Assembly: GCA_025517465.1 (NCBI GenBank)
Contig: JAOPKE010000001.1
Coordinates: 744,001-808,000 of the forward strand
Reading direction: 5' to 3'
DNA: 64,000 nt
From: Halobacteria archaeon HArc-gm2
GTDB taxonomy: Archaea; Halobacteriota; Halobacteria; Halobacteriales; Haloarculaceae
The first letter of the stretch is position 1, and the number at the start of each line of letters is the position of its first letter. Made by a program: the position numbers and the translations under genes. The notes below the pieces were generated by a model, which had not been told where the DNA came from, searched no databases, and was given only the letters and a program-made list of their open reading frames with translations. Positions 38,787 through 47,536 of this stretch are shown here, one piece after another.

Positions 38787-41222
38787 TCAGCCGCCGATTT
38801 CGGCCGGGACGCGGACGACGTCGCTCTGCCCTGGTGCAGGGTACGGCTGGTCCGCCCCGTTCTCGAGCGTCAACGCTCGGTCCCCGTCGCCGTCCTGGTA
38901 GGCGACGGCGACGAGCGTGTGACCGTCCGGTAATTCTCTATCCACCTGAATTTCGACCTCCCTGTGGGTACCCGGACCGAGGTACGTGGACTGGCCGACG
39001 ACCGGCCCCTCGCGGTCGTCGAGGTAGAGGACGACGTAACCGCCCTCGGACAACGACGCGGATTCGACGGTCACGGTCTCGGCGCCCGCGGCGGGGCCGT
39101 CCATCGTTATCGACGCGACGGGCGAGGAGAGCAAGAGGAACGCGACGTAGGCGACGCCGAGCAGGACGGCGGCGTGTTTCGCGCCGTCACGGAGCGTCCC
39201 TTCCCCGAGCATCCCGCCGATAAAGCCGGAGAAGACGGCGTGGACGAGTGCGGTGTGGAAGAACGCGAGGGTGTAGGCGGCCTTGTCGACGCTGCCGAAC
39301 CGGGCGAACTGGTCGGCGTTGACGCCCAGCCTGCTGGTCTCCTCGGCAGACGGCGTGGGGACGTGTGACGGCAGCGCCGGGACGAGCACCTCCTGGACGG
39401 CGACGATGATGATCAGGAAGACGAAGAAGGAGACGTAGATGACGACGAGGTACGAGAGCATCTGCTGACGGCGGCGCCGTCGGAGCCGCTGGTCGGCCCG
39501 CGCCTGGGTCGCGGCGATGCGCAACACCGGACCGAGCGACCCGCTCGCGCGCATCGCGTTGGTCACCAGCGTGACGACGCGGGTGATAGACGTCGTCCGG
39601 ACGCGACGGCCGAAGCGGACCAGCGCGTCGTCGAGGTTCGACCCCATCCTGACGTCGGCCCAGATGCGCTCGACTTCCGGCGAGAGCGCACCGACGTCAC
39701 TCCCCCGGAGTCGTTCGAGGCTCTCGACGAGCGTCATCCCCGCCTCGTTGAGGCTCGCGAGGCGTTCGAGGAACTCGGGCGTCGCAGCCTCGATGCGGCG
39801 GACGCGATAGGCGTATACCGTCCGGGTGATGGCAAAGCTCCCGAGAACCAGCAGGGCGGCCTGCACGAGGACGTCGTCGAGCAGTCTGACGTTGACGACG
39901 CTGGTCTCGAACGCGGGCGGCGCCCGGATCAGGACGGAGAGGAGCGCGATGGGAACCGTCACGTACAGGATCCGGGAGGGATTCCAGAGCAGCGTCTGGA
40001 GCGGCGAGCGCAGAACCCCGCTGACCCGCGCGAAGCCGTCGTAGACCGCGAGCTGTGACAGTCCCTCGCGACTGGACGCGACGATGCCGCCGTCGGTCTG
40101 CGGAACGCCGTCGTGGGTGACCGACCGGTCGGGAGAGCGAGTCTCCGTCGAGTCCAGCACCGAGGTTGTGTGGTTCGCGGCGATGCCAAGCGACTCCAGT
40201 TTCTGTGTGAGGTAGACCATGAACCCGACGTTCGCCAGCGGAACCATCACGTAGCCGAGCAACTGGATGAGCCAGAGCGTGTCCGTCGTCGTCAGCCCGA
40301 ACACGAGCAGAATCGTGATGAGGAAGAGCACGGCCGCGACCAGCACCGTCACGTACGCCTCGGCGATGGTCGCCAGGTGTTCGAGGATCTCCTCCTGGCG
40401 GTCGGCCGCTTCCTCCTGGTAGCGCTCGTACTGGTTCCGCAGGAACGCCGAGAGTCGCTGGCCGCTCTGGAGGACGCTCGCGAGGTTCTCCGAGAACGTC
40501 TTGAACTCCTCGCTGGGCGTCCGGCCGGCCATTCGACGGATAGCGGTGATCATGTCGCGACCGAAGAGATCCATCTCCCGGACGGCGACGGTGGTCTCCC
40601 GGGCGCTCTCGCCGTATATCTCCTCGTTCTCGGAGAAGGTCCGGAGCGCGTCGGGGAACGCGACGCCGCCGCGAGACAGCGCGTACATGAAGGCGACGGT
40701 GCGCGGGAGGCCTTCTTCGACGTTACGCTGGCGGACGGCCGCCCGACTCTTGAGTCGCTCCCATCGAAAGACGTACGTCCCGAGCGCAGCCGAAATGCCG
40801 CCGAAGACGCCCCCGAACGCCACGACCAGCAGGGTCTGGTTCGGTGCCAGGACGAGTTCGAACCCGCGGATTCGCAGGGCGGCCACTATGTCGTTCGGTA
40901 GCCCCAGCAGGAGGTCGACGATGGCCGGGATGAACAGCAGTATCGCGCCGAAGATGTACGCGCCGACGATGGCGCCGCCGAGGCTGGCGACACCGACGTA
41001 GAGGTAGGTACGGGAGGCGTAGGCCCGGTAGGTCTGCGGGACGAACGCCGCTCGCAGGAGTCGCGAGCGCTCCGGTGACTCGCTGACGTAGCGCCCGAAC
41101 AGCCGACGTGCGTATCGCGTCGCCGCCCTGTCCCACGACTCGTCGACGGTGACGAGGAAGACGGCTGCTGCGAGCGCGACGACGACGGTCAGCGGGACCA
41201 GTCCGAGTGGATTCAGCGCCAT
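38787..41222 (-). CDS. Archaeal type IV pilus assembly membrane protein (PilC/TadC-like)
   Basis: An 811-residue membrane protein with two type II secretion F domains. The first is around residues 165-300 (RNVEEGLPRTVAFMYALSRGG, then LASVLQSGQRLSAFLRNQYERYQEEA). The second is around 500-610 (LERLASLNEAGMTLVESLERLRGS and IADVRMGSNLDDALVRFG-like sequence). Membrane segments surround both, and a C-terminal extracytoplasmic domain of about 100 residues follows. Such proteins form the membrane platform on which the PilB-type ATPase acts. The start lies 1 bp after the ATPase gene's stop, and the two are co-transcribed. No pilin gene is visible nearby. Confidence 0.88.
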   Translation of the reverse strand: MALNPLGLVPLTVVVALAAAVFLVTVDESWDRAATRYARRLFGRYVSESPERSRLLRAAFVPQTYRAYASRTYLYVGVASLGGAIVGAYIFGAILLFIPAIVDLLLGLPNDIVAALRIRGFELVLAPNQTLLVVAFGGVFGGISAALGTYVFRWERLKSRAAVRQRNVEEGLPRTVAFMYALSRGGVAFPDALRTFSENEEIYGESARETTVAVREMDLFGRDMITAIRRMAGRTPSEEFKTFSENLASVLQSGQRLSAFLRNQYERYQEEAADRQEEILEHLATIAEAYVTVLVAAVLFLITILLVFGLTTTDTLWLIQLLGYVMVPLANVGFMVYLTQKLESLGIAANHTTSVLDSTETRSPDRSVTHDGVPQTDGGIVASSREGLSQLAVYDGFARVSGVLRSPLQTLLWNPSRILYVTVPIALLSVLIRAPPAFETSVVNVRLLDDVLVQAALLVLGSFAITRTVYAYRVRRIEAATPEFLERLASLNEAGMTLVESLERLRGSDVGALSPEVERIWADVRMGSNLDDALVRFGRRVRTTSITRVVTLVTNAMRASGSLGPVLRIAATQARADQRLRRRRRQQMLSYLVVIYVSFFVFLIIIVAVQEVLVPALPSHVPTPSAEETSRLGVNADQFARFGSVDKAAYTLAFFHTALVHAVFSGFIGGMLGEGTLRDGAKHAAVLLGVAYVAFLLLSSPVASITMDGPAAGAETVTVESASLSEGGYVVLYLDDREGPVVGQSTYLGPGTHREVEIQVDRELPDGHTLVAVAYQDGDGDRALTLENGADQPYPAPGQSDVVRVPAEIGG

Positions 41223-41223
41223 G

Positions 41224-42855
41224 TCAGGACGGAACGTCGACGTCGGCGGCGTCTATCTGCTCGATGACCACGTCCGAGTCAGCGTAGTACTTGTTCACCA
41301 TCGCGGTGAACCGACGGTAGTCGGAGATCCCCTTCTGCTGGAGGAATCGCAGGAACCGCTTCCGGTCGGCGAGTTCCCGGCGGAGTTCCGACTGCGTCCA
41401 GCCCCGCTCCTGCCTGATCTCGTCGAGCAGGTCGCTGCTCGAACTGCGGAAGGAGTCGTCGACCGAGTCCCAGGCGTAGGAGTTTGAGTAGTCGAGTTCG
41501 CCCGTCCGCTGGTCGATCCCCTCGATCTCGGCGATGGTCTTCGCCCGGCGGACGCGCTCGCCGCCGGACTGGCCCAGCACCTGTACGCAGAGGACGTCGA
41601 GCGACTGGACCATCGGGCGCGGGACGTTGATCGGTTCGTTCTCCAGGCGATTGATGACGGTCTGGACCGAGTCGGCGTGCATCGTCGAGAACGTCGTGTG
41701 GCCGGTGTTCATCGCCTGGAACAGGGTGATGGCCTCCTCCCCGCGGACCTCGCCGACGATGATGTACTCTGGCCGGTGACGCAGGGCCGAGCGGAGCAGG
41801 TCGTACATCGTGATGTCGGAGTCGTCGAGTCGCTCGCGGGTGACCGAGGAGAGCCAGTTGTCGTGGTACAGCGAGAGCTCACGGGTGTCCTCGATGGTCA
41901 GCACCTTCGAGCGGGGCGGGACGAACATCGAGACGGCGTTCATCGACGTGGTCTTGCCCGCCGCGGTGCCGCCGGCGAAGATGAGCGACTTGTTGGACTC
42001 GATGGCCAGCCAGAGGAAGGCGAGCATCTCCAGGCTGAACGTGCCGTAGTTCAGCAGGTCGATGGGGGTGAACGGCTCGTCCGCGTACTTTCGGATGGTG
42101 AACGCCGAGCCGCGGGGCGTCACCTCCTCGCCGAGGGCCAGTTCGATACGAGAGCCGTCGGGCAGCGTCGTCGAGACGACGGGGTCGGAGACGGAGATGT
42201 GGCGGCCCGAGCGCTGGGCGAGCTGGACGACGAAGTCGCTCAGTTCGCCGTCGGCGAAGGAGACGTTGGTCTCGATGTCGGTGTAGTCGTCGTGGTAGGC
42301 GAAGATGGGGAGGTTCGCGCCGTCACACGAGAGGTCCTCGATGTGGGGGTCGTGCATCAGCGGGTCGATGCGGCCGTACCCCTGGAACGAGCGGTAGAGG
42401 TAGTAGTAGAGGCGGTAGAACGTCTCCGGTTCGACGAGGACGCCGTACTCCTCGATGCGGGCGCGAAGCTCCTCTGTGAGCGCGTCCTCGGGATTCTCGT
42501 CGACGTCCGCCCGGTAGATGAGCGGGTCACGGACGTCGTCGAACAGCCTGTCGAGCAGGTCGCGCTCGAACTCGTCGAGACTCGGCTCGACGACGTGGTA
42601 GCGGTGTTCGTTGGCCTCCGGGTCGTGGTTGATAGACGCGAAAGCGAAGGGCGCGTTGAGCCAGTAGCGGTCGACCTCGTCGTAGCCGTCGAGCCCGTCG
42701 AACGAAACGATGGTACCGTGGCGGCTGGGGTCGTAGTTGGAGACGGGCACTGCCGACCCGCTGAGGACCTTCGCCGTGCGGGACAGCCACTCGCGGACGT
42801 CGGCCAGCGGTCCGCGCGAGGCGTCGTCTCCGTCTGGGGACTCGTGTTCTGACAT
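41224..42855 (-). CDS. Type IV pilus/secretion ATPase (PilB/GspE family)
   Basis: A secretion ATPase of 543 residues from ATG 42855; a GTG at 42906 would add 17 residues. A GGGAG ribosome-binding-like sequence just upstream of 42855 supports the shorter form. The Walker A motif is FAGGTAAGKTTSMNAVS. It is followed by the Asp/Glu box LTIEDTRELSL, Walker B YIIVGEVRGEEAI and the His box TGHTTFSTMHADS. These are complete for a VirB11/PilB-type hexameric ATPase that powers pilin polymerisation. The partner membrane protein is the next gene. The system could build adhesion pili; minor pilins would have to be elsewhere. Confidence 0.9.
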   Translation of the reverse strand: MSEHESPDGDDASRGPLADVREWLSRTAKVLSGSAVPVSNYDPSRHGTIVSFDGLDGYDEVDRYWLNAPFAFASINHDPEANEHRYHVVEPSLDEFERDLLDRLFDDVRDPLIYRADVDENPEDALTEELRARIEEYGVLVEPETFYRLYYYLYRSFQGYGRIDPLMHDPHIEDLSCDGANLPIFAYHDDYTDIETNVSFADGELSDFVVQLAQRSGRHISVSDPVVSTTLPDGSRIELALGEEVTPRGSAFTIRKYADEPFTPIDLLNYGTFSLEMLAFLWLAIESNKSLIFAGGTAAGKTTSMNAVSMFVPPRSKVLTIEDTRELSLYHDNWLSSVTRERLDDSDITMYDLLRSALRHRPEYIIVGEVRGEEAITLFQAMNTGHTTFSTMHADSVQTVINRLENEPINVPRPMVQSLDVLCVQVLGQSGGERVRRAKTIAEIEGIDQRTGELDYSNSYAWDSVDDSFRSSSSDLLDEIRQERGWTQSELRRELADRKRFLRFLQQKGISDYRRFTAMVNKYYADSDVVIEQIDAADVDVPS

Positions 42856-42976
42856 CGGTCTCCCGGCGCTCGTGGCCAGTTGCTCCGAGGTTTCGTACCA
42901 TCGCACATAAATGAGGGGTCCCGATTATCAGCAGACGCAACAGCGACCGACAGTGTTCTACCGCCCAGCAGGAACC

Positions 42977-43486
42977 CTACGCCCGGTCGACGGTGAGAAG
43001 GAGGTAAGCGAACGCGAGCGCGAACAGCGCACCGACCGGTGCGGTCACGCTCTGTTGCGTTGCGAACAGGACACTCGAGGCGAGGAGAAGCGCGCCCACG
43101 AGACCGAGGAGGACGCCCTGGACCCTGACCGGGTCGGCGGGGAACTGCGAATCGACGCGGTCCTCAGCCGCGTAGTAGGCGATACTGACACCGACGGGGA
43201 GGAGCGAGACGAGTGCACCGGCCACCCAGAGCCAGCTGGCGAGCGCGAGCGACTCGGGGTTGAACGAGACGGCGTCGGTGAACAGCAGGAAGGGTCGTTC
43301 CTGGTTCCCGAAGGAGATGCCGAAGATGTACTGCAGGCGGAAGTACAGGAAGCGGATGACGACGACGGTGGCGCCGGCGCCGCGGAACTGCACGTTCATC
43401 ACCGTCGCCGACCACGGGAGCAATGCGACGAGCCACGTCGACAGCACGGCGAACTCCCCCGCGTACTCTGACTTGACCCAGGCCAT
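42977..43486 (-). CDS. Conserved haloarchaeal-type membrane protein
   Basis: A 169-residue protein with four to five membrane helices, beginning MAWVKSEYAGEFAVLSTWLVALLPWS. A loop with FGISFGNQERPFLLFTDAVSFNP lies between helices one and two. The C-terminal helix pair (LLGLVGALLLASSVLF and VGALFALAFAYLLLTV) is well formed. No catalytic motif is visible. It lies 121 bp upstream of the pilus ATPase gene on the same strand, so it may or may not be part of that unit. Function unknown. Confidence 0.78.
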   Translation of the reverse strand: MAWVKSEYAGEFAVLSTWLVALLPWSATVMNVQFRGAGATVVVIRFLYFRLQYIFGISFGNQERPFLLFTDAVSFNPESLALASWLWVAGALVSLLPVGVSIAYYAAEDRVDSQFPADPVRVQGVLLGLVGALLLASSVLFATQQSVTAPVGALFALAFAYLLLTVDRA

Positions 43487-43593
43487 GCACTGAGGCGAGT
43501 GTCGCGGGGCTTAAATTGTGGGCATCGACGCGCCGACGAGTATCCGGCGGCGTTACGTTCTTTGTCATGGGTACCCAAGGAGAGAATACTCAG

Positions 43594-44064
43594 ATGCGGC
43601 GCGACTACTTCGACGCGAACGTCGACGACGACGAGCAGGACCGGCCAGTGATAGCGATCGCTTTCGACGGCCCCGACGGCCTCCTCTCGGAACGGCTCGG
43701 GACGGACGACGGCCCGCTCGAATCGAGCGAGATCGACGTCACGTATCGACTGACGAACGGGGAGAACGGGACGGACGAGAACGGAACAGGCGATGACGGG
43801 ACGACGCGCGGCGGCGTACTCTCGGTGGCGAACCGACTGACGGGGGAGTTCGTCCTGGAGGTACGGGTCGACCCGGGCGCCGTCTCCGACCTCGTTCGGG
43901 CCAGCAAGGAGACCGGGGGCGAGGACGGGAGTCGGTACCGGTTGCGCCTCGTCGACGCCGAGGGGAACCCGACGGTGTACGACAAGGGGACGCTGCTCGT
44001 CTACGACGCCGACGGGAGCCTGCTGCGCCAGCGGAGCCTCATTCCGGGCGGCGTCGAGTTGTAG
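43594..44064 (+). CDS. Haloarchaeal DUF5793-like protein
   Basis: A 156-residue acidic soluble protein. The start MRRDYFDANV and the following DRPVIAIAFDGPDGLLSERLG resemble the haloarchaeal DUF5793 family as I recall it. The middle has an Asn/Gly/Thr-rich loop (NGENGTDENGTGDDG), and the second half is probably all-beta (GEFVLEVRVDPGAVSDLVRAS, then YRLRLVDAEGNPTVYDKGTLLVYDADG). ATG 43567 would add nine residues; 43594 matches the family start. No function is known. Confidence 0.75.
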   Translation: MRRDYFDANVDDDEQDRPVIAIAFDGPDGLLSERLGTDDGPLESSEIDVTYRLTNGENGTDENGTGDDGTTRGGVLSVANRLTGEFVLEVRVDPGAVSDLVRASKETGGEDGSRYRLRLVDAEGNPTVYDKGTLLVYDADGSLLRQRSLIPGGVEL

Positions 44065-44183
44065 GACGACTAGTTGTTTACTCGCTTTTCGATCAATCGC
44101 GTCGCGGCCGCGGAGGATATTGCCCGATAGTGATAGAAATCGATCGTTATGAAACGTCGCTGGTGAAATCCAGATGAGCGGGA

Positions 44184-44216
44184 TTTAAGCGGGCCCGAGC
44201 CCCGCTTTCGCATGAC
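44184..44216 (+). promoter_or_regulatory. sucCD promoter
   Basis: TTTAAG at 44184-44189 in GGGATTTAAGCGGG is 33 bp before the sucC ATG, the expected place for a TATA box driving a nearly leaderless transcript. Confidence 0.5.
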
Positions 44217-45368
44217 ATGAGATTGCACGAATACCAGGCGAAGCAGGTCTTCGCCGACGCGGGAATCCCGACGCCCGCGGCTCAGCTCGCCGATACCGTC
44301 GACGACGCGGTCGCGGCGGCCGAGGAGATCGGGTATCCGGTGGCTATCAAGGCACAGGTCCACGTGGGCGGCCGCGGCAAGGCCGGCGGCATCAAACTCG
44401 CCGAGAACGAAGCCGAGGCCGAGGAGTACGCAGAGGACATCCTCGGGATGGACCTCAAGGGCTACGAGGTCAAGCGCGTCCTCGTCGAGGAGGCCGTCGA
44501 CTTCGTCAACGAACTGTACGTCGGCGTCACGATGGATCGGGGCGAGGGCGAACCCGTCGCCATGGTCTCGACGAAGGGCGGCGTCGACATCGAGGCCGTC
44601 GCCGAGGAGGACCCCGAGGCCATCGCGCGGGAGCACGTCGACCCCGCCTTCGGGATGCACCCCTACCAGGCCCGGAAGGCCGTCTACGACGCGGGCGTCG
44701 ACCGCGAACTCGCCCGCGACGTCTCCAGCATCCTGCAGACGCTGTATCAGATCTGGGACGACAAGGACGGCTCCGACGCGGAGATCAACCCGCTGATGAT
44801 CACGTCCGACGACGAGGTCATCGCGGCCGACGCCGTGCTCAACACGGACGACGACGCCCTGTTCCGCCACCCCGACCTCGTCGAGATGGAGGAGGAAGGC
44901 GAGTTCGAGGGGAGCGAACTCGAGGAGAAGGCCGACGAGTACGGCTTCGACTACGTCCGCCTCGACGGCAACGTCGGCATCATCGGCAACGGCGCTGGCC
45001 TCGTGATGACGACGCTGGACCTGGTCGACCACTTCGGCGGCGAGCCCGCCAACTTCCTCGACGTCGGGGGCGGCGCCAAGGCCCAGCGCATCGCGAACGC
45101 GCTGGACATGGTGTTCTCCGACGAGAACGTCGACTCCGTCGTGTTCAACATCTTCGGTGGTATCACGCGCGGCGACGAGGTCGCGAAAGGGATCAACCAG
45201 GCGCTCGAACAGTTCGACGAGATTCCCAAGCCCGTCGTCGTCCGCCTCGCGGGGACGAACGCCGCCGAAGGGATGGAGATTCTGAACGAGGACCTGGTCA
45301 CGGTCGAGGAGACGCTGGAGGACGCCGTCCAGCGCTCCGTCGCGTACGCACAGGAGGGATCACAATGA
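44217..45368 (+). CDS. sucC: Succinate-CoA ligase (ADP-forming) subunit beta
   Basis: A 383-residue SucC. It starts [20 protein letters not shown] and has the ATP-grasp motifs [22 protein letters not shown] and EINPLMI. The C-terminal CoA-ligase domain has [22 protein letters not shown] and [17 protein letters not shown]. With SucD it makes ATP (or GTP) from succinyl-CoA in the citric acid cycle. The sucD start overlaps the stop of this gene by 4 bp (ATGA), so the subunits are coupled in translation. Confidence 0.98.
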   Translation: MRLHEYQAKQVFADAGIPTPAAQLADTVDDAVAAAEEIGYPVAIKAQVHVGGRGKAGGIKLAENEAEAEEYAEDILGMDLKGYEVKRVLVEEAVDFVNELYVGVTMDRGEGEPVAMVSTKGGVDIEAVAEEDPEAIAREHVDPAFGMHPYQARKAVYDAGVDRELARDVSSILQTLYQIWDDKDGSDAEINPLMITSDDEVIAADAVLNTDDDALFRHPDLVEMEEEGEFEGSELEEKADEYGFDYVRLDGNVGIIGNGAGLVMTTLDLVDHFGGEPANFLDVGGGAKAQRIANALDMVFSDENVDSVVFNIFGGITRGDEVAKGINQALEQFDEIPKPVVVRLAGTNAAEGMEILNEDLVTVEETLEDAVQRSVAYAQEGSQ

Positions 45369-46234
45369 GCGTTCTAGTAGACGAAGACACCCGCGTCGTC
45401 GTCCAGGGTATCACTGGCGGCGAGGGCAAGTTCCACGCAGAACAGATGATCGAGTACGGGACGAACGTCGTCGCCGGTGCAGTCCCCGGCAAGGGCGGCC
45501 AGGAGGTCGCCGGCGTCCCGGTGTACGACACGGTCGAGCAGGCCGCGAAGGCGGAGGACGCCAACGCCTCCGTCGTGTTCGTCCCGCCGGCCTTCGCCGG
45601 TGACGCGCTGTTCGAGGCGCTCGACGCGCCCCTCGACCTCGTCGTCGCCATCACCGAGGGCATCCCGACCCAGGACATGGCCCGCGTCAAGCGCAAGCAG
45701 GACGAGACCGACGTCCACCTCGTCGGTCCCAACTGCCCCGGCGTCATCACGCCGGACGTCGCCAAACTCGGCATCCTGCCGGGCAACATCTTCTCGTCGG
45801 GCGACGTCGGCCTCGTCTCCCGCTCGGGGACGCTGACCTACCAGGTCGTCGACAGCCTCACCCAGCGCGGCATCGGCCAGACCACCGCCATCGGCATCGG
45901 CGGCGACCCCATCATCGGCACCTCGTTCGTCGACGCCCTCGAACTGTTCGAGGCCGACCAGGACACCAAGGCGGTCGTCATGTGCGGCGAGATCGGCGGC
46001 GAGGACGAGGAGCAGGCCGCCCGCTACATCGGCGAGTACATGGACACGCCGGTCGCCGGCTTCATCGCCGGCCGCACCGCACCGCCGGGCAAGCGCATGG
46101 GCCACGCCGGCGCCATCGTCTCCGGTTCCGGTACCGGCACCGCCGAGTCGAAGATCAACGCGCTGGAGAACAACGGCGTCCCTGTTGGTGACACTCCCGA
46201 GGAAGTCGCCGACAACGTCGAAGACCTGCTGTAA
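45365..46234 (+). CDS. sucD: Succinate-CoA ligase (ADP-forming) subunit alpha
   Basis: A 289-residue SucD. The Rossmann CoA-binding domain has [19 protein letters not shown], then [10 protein letters not shown]. The ligase domain carries the phosphorylated His247 in [23 protein letters not shown]. The sequence ends normally at TAA. A degraded second copy of the last 110 bp follows immediately downstream (about 46274-46447), interrupted by a hairpin element; the gene itself is intact. Confidence 0.98.
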   Translation: MSVLVDEDTRVVVQGITGGEGKFHAEQMIEYGTNVVAGAVPGKGGQEVAGVPVYDTVEQAAKAEDANASVVFVPPAFAGDALFEALDAPLDLVVAITEGIPTQDMARVKRKQDETDVHLVGPNCPGVITPDVAKLGILPGNIFSSGDVGLVSRSGTLTYQVVDSLTQRGIGQTTAIGIGGDPIIGTSFVDALELFEADQDTKAVVMCGEIGGEDEEQAARYIGEYMDTPVAGFIAGRTAPPGKRMGHAGAIVSGSGTGTAESKINALENNGVPVGDTPEEVADNVEDLL

Positions 46235-46273
46235 CACGGTTTTCCCGACACCGGACGTGTCGTCCGAATTCCG

Positions 46274-46447
46274 GTGTCCGTTTCCGGTACGGTACCGCCG
46301 AATCCATGATCAACGCACTGGAGAACAACGGCGTCCTGTGCGAGCGGAGCGAGCACAGGGCTCGATAGACGAACGGAGTGAGTCTATCGGCGTCCCTGTT
46401 GGTGACACTCCCGAGGAAGTCGCCGACAACGTCGAAGACCTGCTGTA
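46274..46447 (+). pseudogene. Duplicated 3' end of sucD, interrupted by a hairpin element
   Basis: From about 46274 the sequence repeats the sucD codons for [20 protein letters not shown] with several substitutions and small deletions. It is then broken at GGCGTCC (46330-46336) by 52 bp of hairpin sequence and resumes with a second GGCGTCC (46389-46395). After that it matches the last 52 bases or so of sucD up to CTGCTGTA without a visible difference. This is a tandem partial duplication. The near-identity of the distal part against divergence of the proximal part suggests gene conversion or unequal age. It is not expected to be expressed. Confidence 0.85.
46337..46388. mobile_element. Single inserted double-hairpin unit inside the sucD tail duplicate
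   Basis: The insert is hairpin 46337-46357 (TGTGC/GCACA stem, loop GAGCGGAGCGA), linker GGGCTCGA, then hairpin 46366-46386 (TAGAC/GTCTA stem, loop GAACGGAGTGA). GGCGTCC borders it on both sides (46330-46336 and 46389-46395). Intact sucD has a single GGCGTCC here, so the second looks like a 7-bp target duplication or the element's own end. The unit has the same design as the 57-bp units at 55944-56171. Confidence 0.75.
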
Positions 46448-46739
46448 GGTCGGTCGCGCTAGCGGCATACGGCGTCGATTCGATTTTTCTTCGCGGTAGG
46501 AACCCCGGAACAGCGACTGGGACCACCGATTTCCGGATAATGGCCCACTACCGTACGCGGTAGAATTCATCCCGAGAGCGGCCAGCATCTCGATTGACGG
46601 CAGCCGACGCGATAGGAACGGGAGAGATCAATCGACGAACGTCCACTCGATTCCGGAGAAAGTGGGAGACCTGTGCCAACCATGGACAGTACGTAAACGT
46701 TCCGGTGTCTCTAAATACCGCGCCTGGGAACTTTCGACT
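46448..46739. other. Intergenic region without a recognised gene
   Basis: Nothing coding stands out in these 292 bp. CTACCG-TACG-CGGTAG at 46548-46563 is a short inverted repeat. CTCTAAATACCG at about 46711-46722 could be a TATA region about 25 bp before the zinc-finger gene. Confidence 0.5.
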
Positions 46740-46982
46740 ATGCCCCACATTTGCCGGGACTGCAAGCGCACGTTCAACACGGAGCTCGAACTCGAGCTCC
46801 ACCGCGACACGTGCGACGCCGGCGAGCTGTTCTGTGACGAGTGCGGCGAGCGGTTCGCGGAGCGGCGCGCCACCGAGGACGGCTGGCACTATCGCTGCCC
46901 CAACGACGACTGCGACGGCGACGGCATCGGCGACGACATCCACCAGGTATCGAACGTACGACTCGAAAAAGCGACGAAGTAA
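46740..46982 (+). CDS. Small zinc-finger protein
   Basis: An 80-residue protein from the ATG at 46740. It begins MPHICRDCKRTFNTELELEL and has CxxC-x12-His-x4-Cys (RDCKRTFNTELELELHRDTC), close to a C2H2-type finger with Cys as last ligand. A second set of pairs follows (FCDECGERF and YRCPNDDC). The two zinc sites suggest a nucleic-acid or protein-binding role. The sequence ends with a short charged tail. Longer in-frame starts upstream encode unlikely sequence. No partner gene is evident. Confidence 0.85.
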   Translation: MPHICRDCKRTFNTELELELHRDTCDAGELFCDECGERFAERRATEDGWHYRCPNDDCDGDGIGDDIHQVSNVRLEKATK

Positions 46983-47062
46983 TTCTACAGAAAACCACGT
47001 TTGCGGAGCCTCGGGTTTCGAGCGATAGACATCTGTCGCACAGTCATTACACAGTCTGCTAG

Positions 47063-47368
47063 TTACGAGACCAACGAGAGCAGGCTAGAGACCAACGAAA
47101 GCAGACTGGTTACTAGGACCGCAACGAGCATTCCAAGAGCTAGCAGTCGCAGGACGCTCGCTGCCCGCCATTGACCCTCTGGCAATGTTTCGGCGACGCC
47201 ACTGGTTCCCGCAGCGGCCCCGATGACGAGCATTTCTATCATTCCGCCGTTGGCCAGAAACTCAGAGAACGCGTAGATCGCGAAAAACGCGAGCGAACCG
47301 AAAATGGAGACGCGAGCGTTCTCCCATCCGCTCGGTGCGGAAAAGAGCTGACCGAGACGCATCGTCAT
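47063..47368 (-). CDS. Small membrane protein with tandemly repeated C-terminus
   Basis: A 101-residue protein with three predicted helices (SIFGSLAFFAIYAFSEFLA, EMLVIGAAAGTSG and LLALGMLVAVLVTSLLSLV). The last 14 residues are a duplicated SLLSLVS, encoded by an imperfect 21-bp tandem repeat at 47067-47108. ATGs at 47368 and 47362 are both possible. I recognise no family. The middle stretch EFLANGGMIEMLVIGAAAG is seen in some haloarchaeal membrane proteins in my recollection, without known function. Confidence 0.65.
   Translation of the reverse strand: MTMRLGQLFSAPSGWENARVSIFGSLAFFAIYAFSEFLANGGMIEMLVIGAAAGTSGVAETLPEGQWRAASVLRLLALGMLVAVLVTSLLSLVSSLLSLVS
47067..47108. repeat. 21-bp tandem duplication
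   Basis: Units 47067-47087 and 47088-47108 both begin GAGACCAACGA and differ at a few positions. They extend the small membrane protein's reading frame by seven codons, which looks like replication slippage. Confidence 0.8.
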
Positions 47369-47536
47369 AATACTGGTCGGTGTCGAAACGCAAAAAAGTT
47401 GTAGCTATCCAAATTCGAACGGTCAATGCGACCCATCTCATTCGGAAAATCGCAGACTAACGTGCCATCCGATGGTTTCGACGGGCGATAATCGGGGCCG
47501 AAGCTATACGGTCGTCCGTTCGAAAGCCGCCACAAG

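Noticed and set aside
46185-46448. Plus-strand open frame over the sucD tail duplicate
   Set aside because: It is a frame across duplicated and inserted sequence, out of the sucD frame in its first part.
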